Source of the DNA: Pigoraptor vietnamica
Lineage: Eukaryota; Opisthokonta; Filasterea
Assembly (NCBI GenBank): GCA_943704525.1
Contig: CALSCQ010000256.1
Location: 1 to 19,039, forward strand
DNA length: 19,039 nucleotides
Direction of reading: 5' to 3'
In this document: positions 9,255 to 17,172 of the stretch, in pieces
How positions within the stretch are numbered: the stretch's first letter is position 1
How the letters are laid out: the number at the start of each line of letters is the position of its first letter
Program-made: the position numbers and the translations under genes
The notes under the pieces: model-generated
Told to the model about the DNA's origin: nothing
Database searches by the model: none
What the model saw: the letters and a program-made list of their open reading frames with translations, nothing else

Positions 9255-9671
9255 AAGATGCGCAAGGTCGATGGGGCTGCCAGCCCCGACGAGTCTCTAT
9301 GTGGTTGGTGAGGTCACCGAATTTGTTGACAATGGGGCCATCGCAAGTGTAACTGAGATGAGTGAGACGAAGGTGTGCGTGTGCGTGTGTGTGTGCGTGT
9401 ACGCGTGTGCGTGCGTGTGAGTGTGTGAGTGAGTGTGTGTGTGTGTGTGGCTGCGGGAGGCACAACATGCGGTTGTCTTTTCGCTGGCTGTGTCACCGCA
9501 CCCACAAAAACGCCGCCGACTGTGTCTCAAACACCTGTTGCGTCACTATGCCAAATGACATCATCACAATTTCAAACGAGAGGGCTTTTGTATTCTCAGC
9601 CGCCGGGGTGAGCAGACGGCAGCGCTCCCTGCACCCCCCAACGCCGCACGCAAGGTCGCGAGTGACGCGCT
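9255..9671. repeat. Intergenic region with GT microsatellite
   Basis: Separates the FYVE gene start from the RPL9 stop. A GT-rich microsatellite occupies about 9372-9450. The long Thr-His frames on the minus strand are translations of this repeat. It presumably carries the FYVE gene promoter; no clear motif is seen. Confidence 0.75.
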
Positions 9672-11197
9672 TTAGGCCTCAATGGGGACAATCGTCGTCT
9701 TCTCAGAGACGTAGATGCCGTCGAGGAACTTGCGGATATCCTTGTTGCGCACGAGCGTCGACTGGTTGATGAGGGCAGCTGCTCGCGCACGGACAAGGGT
9801 CAGCACTCCGAACAAGCAAGAACCCGACAGTGCTCGGATATCGTGTATATGTACGAGCATGCCAACATTGGAGAAATAAGGGATCGAAATACTACTGAGG
9901 CGATGCATGCGGCAATGGATGCACACAATGGCACACACAAAGCACTACACCGAATACGCACCCGACCGCGACACGAGCTCAAGGTCGTTGCCGGAGAGGA
10001 TGATCTCGTCCTTCTGCGCCTGGGACTGCTCGATCTTGACACCCTCGAGCATCTTCACGACGCGCACCTGCTTCTCGCCGAGGAAGTTGCGGATCTCCAC
10101 CTTCGTGTTGTTCTCCGTGATGTTCACGTTGATGGGGAAGTGAGCATACACAAAGCGCATCTTGTAGAGGAAGCCCTGCACACACACATGCGCGCGCGGA
10201 AATCGGTTGAGCACAAGGACGCTTGAAACCAGCATGCCCACCAGACACACAGACGTCAAACCAACGGCATACACGCCTGAGAGCACTTACACAAAAAGAA
10301 GCCCACAAATACCACGCATTATGCACCCGCACGTACAGATACAGGCAAATACACACATACACACAACACACACATACATACACCAACCTACGAGCACACT
10401 CATACACACCCATACCCACACAAATACACCAACCAGCGATGCAGAGACTTTGCACAAGAATTCCACATAGCCCCAACTAAATAAGAGGGTAGCACTCCAA
10501 ATTCAACACCATACAAGCACAAAGAGAATGCCCAAGCTTTCGGCAGGCCTTCTGGCCGCTCACACGTGCACATGGCAGTGCAAAGGCAGTACATGCACTC
10601 ACGACCACAACGACAATCACGGCACGACACGACAAGACGCAAGAATACTACTCACGTAGATGACGCCCTTCATCATGTTCTCGATGTGGCTGCAGACGGT
10701 GCGCACGCAGGCGAGCTGCTTGCGGTTGCCGAACCACATGTCAACGCGAAGGCGCTTCTTCGAAACGAGCTTGAGCTCGACGTTGAGGTGGCGGAAGTTG
10801 CGCGTGAGCGAGCCGCGCGGGCCCGTCACGCGGACGACGCGCGACTTGACCTCAAACTTGACTGCAGGGACAAACGGGTGGATGCACCGCGTAATCAGAC
10901 GAAAGAAAGAGTGTCTCGAGGAAGATCGTTCATACACTGACTACAACGCAGGCACTGACTACAACGCAGGCGAGAATAAAACAGGCCCATGCATCGTCTG
11001 ATGCGAAAACTGGAGATGCACAAGAACACACAATAAACTGCAAACACCAACTCCCAAAACGCCAAACCCCGCTGTCCTTCACACGCACACAACCCATGCA
11101 ATGCCGACGGCGAAACAGTCGAGCACATTCTCGCGCGCTCCGCACACGCACCATTCTCGGGGATGTCGACGAAGCGCGTGGACAGGATCTGCTTCAT
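9672..11197 (-). CDS. RPL9: 60S ribosomal protein L9 (uL6), four exons
   Basis: Large-subunit protein at the base of the stalk near the GTPase centre. Exons are 11197-11152, 10861-10656, 10175-9962 and 9778-9672, joined in frame to 190 aa (human L9 is 192). Exon 1 encodes [15 protein letters not shown]. Splicing then creates [17 protein letters not shown]. Later blocks are [58 protein letters not shown] and [16 protein letters not shown]. Donors are GTGCGT, GTGAGT and GTGCGT; intron phases are 1, 0 and 1. The 480-bp second intron is rich in CA repeats (about 10334-10435). I looked for C/D boxes in its introns and saw none that convince. The ATG at 11195-11197 matches the family start; a longer upstream frame adds only non-conserved residues. 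Confidence 0.97.
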
Positions 11198-12471
11198 TTT
11201 CTGTTTCGCACAAGGCAAAGGCACGGCAGTCAGCGCTCAAGTACTTGTCAAGCCACTACAGCCAACTTCGAAACAAACGGCTTCTAAGATGGAATCAAAC
11301 CAGCTCCAAGCCCCCTCATTAAGTAGGTCACGAAGCCCGAAATACGTGTGCGTGTGCATGCATGTGCGTGCCCTAGCGCCACACGCGACTAGGGCAATGC
11401 CTATAATCGCCAGACTACTCAGCCGCGGCACACGAATCCCAACAAGCGATGGTAGCCACGCACCGGCGAGGGGCTCCAACCCAGAGGACAGGCGGTTGTC
11501 GAGCGAAAGAGGGAGAGAACGCCGTGGGCGGGGGATGCGTCCTTGTGGTCGATGCGATGCGGATGCGCGAGAGAGAGAGAGAGAGAGAGAGGGAGCAACG
11601 CACAGTGAGAGATTCGATAGCATGCACACGCTTGCCTCACTGGCCCACCCCGGATGGCAGTAATTGACTATGGAGGAGTGTAATCCTCACCTTATGATAA
11701 ACAGAGACCGTAACCCTCACTCTATCCTAATCGGACAGGTTTCATGAAGTTATACCGAATTCTCGGCAACAATTCACGTGACAGAAACGCCAACAATCCT
11801 GTCTCGCACACCGATGAAAGAGCTTGCACTGAATGGGCCGTGTGATTATGATGTGGTACTAAGAGCTGCCGGCACACGAGACCATGCATCCTCTGGCTTC
11901 GAACACGGACGAACTCGTCGCGAAGTCACAGGCCCTTTCACTGTCGACAGGGAGAACATCGCCATGATGGAGCAAGCTCCGGAAAGCCTCGCACTCGCCA
12001 TAATCCCCCTTGCAACTTGTTGGCAACGCAATAGACGGACATCATTCAGGCCGGCAGCGTTTCGGCGAACCGGAGAAGGCCGGTCACAATTGTCGTGAGG
12101 GATGCCAGCCAACGGGGCACTGGCACGAGGCACAATTGCAAGACAATCGCTCTCTTTCAATAGCCATGATTCGAATTCAGTCTGTCCGAAACACGGACTG
12201 CGTAAGGCCTCAGCGTCACACCCGCCGAACACACGCACGCCGTATCTTCGTACGACGACGACGAACAGCGTAATCAGGGCGCAACTGCGCTGGATCAGTA
12301 ACAACACAGTGTTCAACGTACGAGCGTTGCGTCCACATATTATGTTTGTGCGGTCCGTTTTGCAGTAAACGTCGGCGCCCGAATATTAATGTGGTCCCGA
12401 CCTCTCTGACACAACGGCATACAACTCGGTCTACTGGTCCATAGCGTCGCATGCCGGCTTGGCAGTCGGCG
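11198..12471. other. Unassigned 1.3-kb region upstream of RPL9
   Basis: Contains the presumed RPL9 promoter and a (GA)n tract near 11569-11592. Beyond that, two overlapping opposite-strand frames run over the same DNA: 11778-12098 on + (about 106 codons) and 11846-12316 on - (about 156 codons). Neither has a domain I can name. This may be a decayed repeat or transposon, or plain intergenic DNA. Confidence 0.4.
11569..11592. repeat. (GA)n microsatellite
   Basis: Short run of GA dinucleotides between RPL9 and the unassigned region; seen directly. Confidence 0.9.
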
Positions 12472-12910
12472 ATAATGAAGCGAAAGCGAGGATACCGGAG
12501 AGGAGGGGAGACGAACTACAGGCGCGCATCCATCAGTATTAGAAGCCCTCTCAGTCGTTTAGGAGGGATAGGGGAGGGAGACAAGCTATTCAGACCCCAC
12601 CTCTCCAGTCGCAACGACAGCACACACTAGCAGTCCTTTCGGTCGTTCGGCAGGAAGAGGAGGGGAGATGGATTGCAGGCATCACTTTTCACTGTCAGTA
12701 ACAGGGAGGCGCCTTTCTTTTTTAATAACAGCACTCCTTAGGAGCAGTTTCGGTCGTTAGGCGGGAAAGGAGGGGAGATGGATCGCAGGCGCATCCCCCT
12801 CCGCTCTTACCACTCATAAGTCCTCGTCGTTTAGGAGGAAGAGGAGGAAAGACGCCCTTTCTTTTTTCAATGGCAGCATTCATTAAAAGCCCTCTCAGTC
12901 GTTCAGTTCG
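12472..12910. repeat. Degenerate tandem repeats overlapping the 3' end of XRCC4
   Basis: The core TCGTT, preceded by CTCAG or TTCGG, recurs near 12553, 12642, 12752, 12826 and 12899, spaced 73-110 bp. A second core (AGGAGGGGAGATGGAT plus GCAGGC) recurs at about 12658 and 12768, with a looser copy near 12500. A third (CCTTTCTTTTTT) is at about 12713 and 12855. The last unit contains the XRCC4 stop codon. Seen directly; unit boundaries are approximate. Confidence 0.75.
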
Positions 12911-13887
12911 GAAAGCATCTCGTCCATGCTCCTCTCACCGCCCTTCCCCCGTCCCGCGCCCCTCCGAGACCCAGACGACGCCGCCCCTCGAGCAGATCGC
13001 GCGCTTGGCGCCTTCCCCTTTGCAACAACGCCCACGGCACTTGCGTCGGAAGCGTCCCTCATCTCGGCGTCGCGCGGCGCATCGCCCATCGCGTCGTTAC
13101 TCGCAGCCGTCTTTCGTCGCTTGGCGGGCGGTTCAGCGCCGCTATCGGCCTCCGGACGCTCGTGCACAGCCCGTTCGGCATGGTCGCCCGCACCGCGATC
13201 GCCGCCCCTATGGCCGCCGCCGTTCTCGTCGTGCGATGGCCTCCGCGCCTGTCGCTGCTGTCGCGACACGCCAGCCTCCAGCTCGCGTATGCGCTTCTTC
13301 TTCTCGTTCAGAACGGCGGCGAACTTTGCGTAAAGACGCGACTCCACATCGGCCACGCGAGAGACCGCCTCGTCCAACACGCGCGTCGCTTCCCCCAGCC
13401 GCGCCATTGCCGCCGTGTGTGCCTGTCGCGCCTTCTCCAATTCAGCCTCCACCACGTGCACCTCGCCGAGAGAAGCCGCTATGAAACTGACGATGGCCGA
13501 TGCCGCGCTGGACAGCGTCGGGACGCTGAGGCGGTCCAACAACACAGCGCGGCTGTCGCGCCCCGTCGCAAGCTTCATCCTGCACGAGACGAACAGAGCG
13601 TTGCCGTCGCGCGCAAATTCGTACTGAAACATGACTCCGTTCAAATCCTGGCGGTCGAGCGCCTGCCGCATCTTTTGCGCGTACTCTGCGGCGGCCATCC
13701 CGCGCGTGCGTATGGCTGCGATGGGGATCTGACGCTGCCATGCGTGGGCACCGTCCGTGACGAAGAGCTCGAGCGTGTCGTCGTCGACGGGCTGCGCTGC
13801 GTCGGCGTAATTCCACGTCGACTGGACCACAAAACGGCCCTCGGGAAGGTCAAACACGGCGCGGCGGATGTCACGCCGTGAGCCCAT
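12895..13887 (-). CDS. XRCC4: XRCC4, non-homologous end-joining scaffold
   Basis: Nuclear homodimer that binds and stabilises DNA ligase IV and, with XLF, bridges broken DNA ends. Single exon, 330 aa. The start is the ATG at 13887 (AAAATGG context); the frame is open 69 codons further upstream, but those residues are not XRCC4-like. Head domain at residues 1-120 with FVVQSTW, LELFVTDGAHAW and an AEYAQKMRQAL helix. Long helix at about 140-210 with LYAKFAAVLNEKKKRIREL, closely matching the human LYKRFILVLNEKKTKIRSL segment next to the ligase IV binding site. The tail is low-complexity and Ala/Gly/Arg-rich, with a likely NLS PPAKRRK (about 253-259) and an acidic end SMDEMLSELND. Length matches human XRCC4 (334-336 aa). 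The 3' end lies in a degenerate repeat array. XLF and PAXX share the fold, but the coil motif favours XRCC4. Confidence 0.88.
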   Translation of the reverse strand: MGSRRDIRRAVFDLPEGRFVVQSTWNYADAAQPVDDDTLELFVTDGAHAWQRQIPIAAIRTRGMAAAEYAQKMRQALDRQDLNGVMFQYEFARDGNALFVSCRMKLATGRDSRAVLLDRLSVPTLSSAASAIVSFIAASLGEVHVVEAELEKARQAHTAAMARLGEATRVLDEAVSRVADVESRLYAKFAAVLNEKKKRIRELEAGVSRQQRQARRPSHDENGGGHRGGDRGAGDHAERAVHERPEADSGAEPPAKRRKTAASNDAMGDAPRDAEMRDASDASAVGVVAKGKAPSARSARGAASSGSRRGAGRGKGGERSMDEMLSELND

Positions 13888-14584
13888 TTTTTTGGCCAAT
13901 CCCTTGCGGTGCGCGAATATACGCAAAAGCACTCTATGAATCTCGCACGCGCGCTCAAGGGTGGTCACAAACAAATAACGCGAAGAGAGAAAACGCAGCC
14001 TCAGACAATTTTTCCGAAAGAGAGGGCAATGAAAAGCCAGAGGACAATCTCTGAAAGAATTGGAAGAGAAAATCCCTCTTGGTTTGAGGCACACTTTTGC
14101 TGTGCCCTAAAGTCGCGTTGTTTTCACGAGGCGCTGTTCGTCCTCACTCTCCCGCCCAAAACGAGTGGACGTGATGGTAACACGCCCGGCTGACCGGACT
14201 GTGCCGGCGGCTCCAGTGTGTCTCCTACACTGAACTGAGGCTGACACAGAGTTGATTTGCGTCTGCGAAAAAAAAAAACGGGTACGCCAGTGAAACGTTT
14301 CTTTGTGACTTCACACAACTGTTTTTTTTGGCTCGGACACGCGGTCCAATTCTCCAGTTGTCGCGGGCAACGGCTCAGCCCTGACGCAGCGACTGACGGA
14401 TCTAAAATTTTAGCAGAAGGCTGTCAGGTCTCAACAGCGCATGCACTCTTCGCCATGACACCCACAATACAGCGGCGCTGACCTGTGCTTCAAGCACGCT
14501 CAAGTGCTTAATTCATATACTGACGCCGGCTACAGACGACCCCCCACTGGGACGGGCACGTCCACAGGACATGGCGTTTAATCC
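13888..14584. other. Intergenic region between XRCC4 and the F-box gene
   Basis: About 700 bp upstream of XRCC4 and downstream of the F-box stop. It contains A and T homopolymers (A about 14268-14278, T8 near 14322) and a 12-bp palindrome CTAAAATTTTAG at 14402-14413. No gene or RNA is recognised. Confidence 0.5.
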
Positions 14585-16048
14585 CTAGCGCAGAGAAGTG
14601 CGGCCCTGTCGTCGGCCGTTCGTCCTGACGGGCTCTTGGACAACTGCACAGTCGAGCGCATCGTTCGCCGCCCATTCTTCCCGCGTCCACATCGCTGGGT
14701 TCATGTCCCGGCCCTCCTTCACCTTTCGGAGGAAGACGCCCGCGTAGGGCTCGTCGCACTCCGACAGGGCCGCGATCTTGGTTTCCGTGCGATCGGGATA
14801 AACGTACCTGTAACTGTCGCTGTCGACGCTGTAGCTGTCGCCGTCGCTGTCGCTGTCGCCGTCGCTGTCTCCCTCGTAGACCTCGGTCGGCGTCATGTGG
14901 TACGCGTAGCGCGTCTTGGCGTGCAGAAAGTGGGCGTCCACCATGATGCCCACCACGTCGCGCGCCGACAGCTCCGAGTATCCCTCCGCGAATTGACGAC
15001 AGACCGAGTCGTCCCTCCTCGCGAGGCCCCGCTTCTTGAACGCGACCGCTAGCAGCTGCCAGCGCTTGTTGCGAAAGAACGAGCGCAGGGACTCCATGAC
15101 CGTCCTGTGATGGAGCTTGGTGCGGGCCACCTCGTCCTTTTCGAAAGAGTGTCGCAAATCCTCCGTCGTCATGGACAGTCTAGCCAGCTTCGACACAACC
15201 CAATTCCGCGCGTCGCTCTTCAGCAGCGCGACGTTGTCGGCGAGCTCCTTCCGCGTCCGAGTCCGAACCGCGCGCAGCATGTCGTCCACGTGATGCGCAA
15301 CGTCGGCCATCCCGAAATGGGGGACCGAGTCGTCGACGACGTCATCATAGTAGGGTCCCAGGATCGCGCGCAGCAGCATGGCGACGAGCGGCCGCTGGCA
15401 GCCGGGACACAAGTAATTGACGTACTCGTGCGAACGGATTCTGAACTTCTTCAGCGCGATGATTGCGTAATGATCACTTCCTGCGCGACGTCGGGCGGTC
15501 CCTCGTAGGCGCTCCAACGAGAGCCTGCAGGAGCAGCGTGCGCCACGTCCGCAGCACGACTCTTTCCAGCGTATGGTGGAGTAGTCCGCGACGCACGTGC
15601 CGAACCAGCATTCGTGCGGGTTTTCGCATCGCAAAAACGGCCAGCGGACGGATTCCACCCAGCACTCCACGATGCTGTTGTCGAAGTCGAACTCGTAAAG
15701 GAACGTCGCGTCCACATCCACCTCGTGCTCGGACGACGCGGGCGTCCTTCCGGACGGATCGGGCACCCGCGAAACGACCCTGGGCCTCAGCCCCGAAAAC
15801 TCGTGTTCAGAGCCACTGCTGAGCGTCACCGTCATCGCGCTTCTCTGCGCGTTCCCGCAGAGAAAGTCGCGGCGGACCACATCGACGAGAATTGCGTTCC
15901 AGCGCCGACATGTCAAGCGGACGGCGCCGAGTGTTTCGCGCGAATCGATCGCGCCCAGCACAATCAGCTCCACGATCACTTCGGGAAGGGAATTGATGTC
16001 CCTCTTCCCCATCTTTCGGCTTGTTCGCCGGTTCGCCGTCGAGCGCAT
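14585..16048 (-). CDS. F-box protein with Cys-rich middle and conserved C-terminal module
   Basis: Probable substrate receptor of an SCF (Skp1-cullin-F-box) ubiquitin ligase. Intronless, 487 aa. The F-box is at about residues 18-58 (INSLPEVIVELIVLGAI, then VRLTCRRWNAIL). A Cys/His-rich stretch follows (about 129-217: ECW, CENPHECWFGTC, ESCCGRGARCSC, CPGC) that could bind zinc. A basic helical region comes next (about 255-345). After that is a block WQLLAVAFKKRGLARRDDSV plus ELSARDVVGIMVDAHFLH (about 330-382). Last comes an acidic Asp/Ser hexamer-like repeat (GDSDGDSDSDGDS, 393-405) encoded by CTGTCG/CCGTCG repeats at about 14810-14875. No WD, LRR or Kelch substrate domain is seen. The start could be Met13 (16012), directly before the F-box. 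The upstream region has E2F-like and CRE-like sites. F-box assignment is fairly sure; target unknown. Confidence 0.78.
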   Translation of the reverse strand: MRSTANRRTSRKMGKRDINSLPEVIVELIVLGAIDSRETLGAVRLTCRRWNAILVDVVRRDFLCGNAQRSAMTVTLSSGSEHEFSGLRPRVVSRVPDPSGRTPASSEHEVDVDATFLYEFDFDNSIVECWVESVRWPFLRCENPHECWFGTCVADYSTIRWKESCCGRGARCSCRLSLERLRGTARRRAGSDHYAIIALKKFRIRSHEYVNYLCPGCQRPLVAMLLRAILGPYYDDVVDDSVPHFGMADVAHHVDDMLRAVRTRTRKELADNVALLKSDARNWVVSKLARLSMTTEDLRHSFEKDEVARTKLHHRTVMESLRSFFRNKRWQLLAVAFKKRGLARRDDSVCRQFAEGYSELSARDVVGIMVDAHFLHAKTRYAYHMTPTEVYEGDSDGDSDSDGDSYSVDSDSYRYVYPDRTETKIAALSECDEPYAGVFLRKVKEGRDMNPAMWTREEWAANDALDCAVVQEPVRTNGRRQGRTSLR

Positions 16049-16152
16049 CCGTCGCCGCTCACCGCAGTGTCAGCGCTCACAAAGGGGTGATGCATTGTGG
16101 CGACGCTTTATTAACAGCGCGGAGCGACAGACCAAAGCTTGGTCTCTGGTCC

Positions 16153-16202
16153 TTTGGCGCCATTTCACAAATCGGGTCAAAAGCGCGCCAAAAGTGACGT
16201 CA
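16153..16202 (-). promoter_or_regulatory. Inverted E2F-like pair plus CRE palindrome upstream of the F-box gene
   Basis: TTTGGCGC at 16153-16160 and its exact inverse GCGCCAAA at 16185-16192 are followed by the full ATF/CREB palindrome TGACGTCA at 16195-16202. They sit 105-154 bp upstream of the F-box ATG at 16048. The matches are direct; function is inferred from E2F and bZIP site consensus. Confidence 0.5.
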
Positions 16203-16415
16203 TGCGATACGCATTGGTCTGACACAAACGTAAGGTAATTTGCTTTCGACACATTGGACGAGCGGGGTTGCCAGTTGCTGCCGGCGCGACTCAGCAATTT
16301 TTTTTACACAGACACACCCACAAAGGGCCTGCACTGCATGCACGTTAGTTGATGTTGTATGTGCGTGTACTTTATGTGCGTATTTGTTGTGGTTCTTTGC
16401 GTGAGTGTGCGTTGA

Positions 16416-17170
16416 CGCCGGCCCGCGCTGAAATGTGTGACGGCAGTCCGTGTTCCGTACCGTCGTTTCTCGTATCTCTTAAGAGACCGGCGACCAGGCG
16501 GGGGAGCGAAGTCAGAGAAGGCGATTGGACCCTGGTGGGCCAACAATGACGATTTACTAGTGCATCAAGATTATACCGTCGTTCGCATTGGCTACAGTGT
16601 AACCGTTACCAGCGGACCACCCCTCGGAATTGTGCGAAGGTGACGCCGCTGCTCTGTCGCACGGTCCTCCGCGACCCGACTTTTCAAAGGATCCCACGCC
16701 GTGGGAGCCGCCAATTTCTCACGAGAAGTATCTTGAGCGCGATGCCCTATCGCATGAAGCAATTCGGCTGCTGCAAGGGCTACCGCGCTTGCAACCGCAC
16801 GTCTCTAGTATCGGGTGTACTTTTCAGCGTGACGACAGGTCGAAGCCGTTGGTTCAGGTGCGTGCTCATGAGGGGCACCTTGATGCATTGGAGAGAGCGA
16901 TACATGCGGTGCATCCAGACCTCACCGTCAATGGCGTGCAAGTCGCGGTACTGACGGAGCCGAAGTGGAGCATCTTCTATCGTGCGCCGGATGCAACTGC
17001 GGCGCTTACCCTTGCTGGAACAAGATTGTCTCTGCGAATGGATGTGCGAAATGGGACAATAGTTTGGCTCGACCAGTCTTATGTGAGACTGGCACTCACG
17101 AACGCACCTGGGCACATCAGCAATGTGGCTATCTTCACTTTTTTTTTAAAAAAAAAAAAACATTTGCAAC
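16416..17170 (+). CDS. Probable gene of uncertain structure, function unknown
   Basis: A frame open from 16416 reads NNDDLLVHQDYTVVRIGY and VTVTSGPPLGI up to 16630. A GT-AG intron at 16631-16688 (donor GTGCGA, acceptor TTTTCAAAG) would join it in phase 0 to DPTPWEPPISHEKYLERDAL, KPLVQVRAHEGHLDALERAI, KWSIFYRAPDATAALTLAG and GTIVWLDQSYVRLALTNAPG. The text has normal amino-acid balance, unlike the shadow frames. No in-frame ATG was found, so the start (perhaps an upstream exon, or a short exon from the ATG at 16433 in another frame) is unresolved. The 3' end runs into a T9A13 tract at 17139-17160 and then antisense into the TSP1 gene, so the true stop is also unclear. Third-position GC is visibly lower than in neighbouring genes. 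It could be a transferred gene, a retroelement fragment or a pseudogene. No family recognised. Confidence 0.4.
17139..17160. repeat. T9A13 homopolymer junction
   Basis: Nine T followed by thirteen A, nearly palindromic, between the two convergent genes and 12 bp beyond the TSP1-gene stop. It could serve as an A/T-rich 3'-end signal on both strands or be a length-variable sequencing site. Confidence 0.85.
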
Positions 17171-17172
17171 GG

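Noticed and set aside
9672-11197. snoRNAs in the RPL9 introns
   Set aside because: I searched for TGATGA and CTGA pairs on the minus strand; no correctly ordered and spaced set was found.
11163-11663. 166-codon + strand frame
   Set aside because: Antisense to RPL9 exon 1 and continuing through a GA repeat (Arg-Glu runs); no domain.
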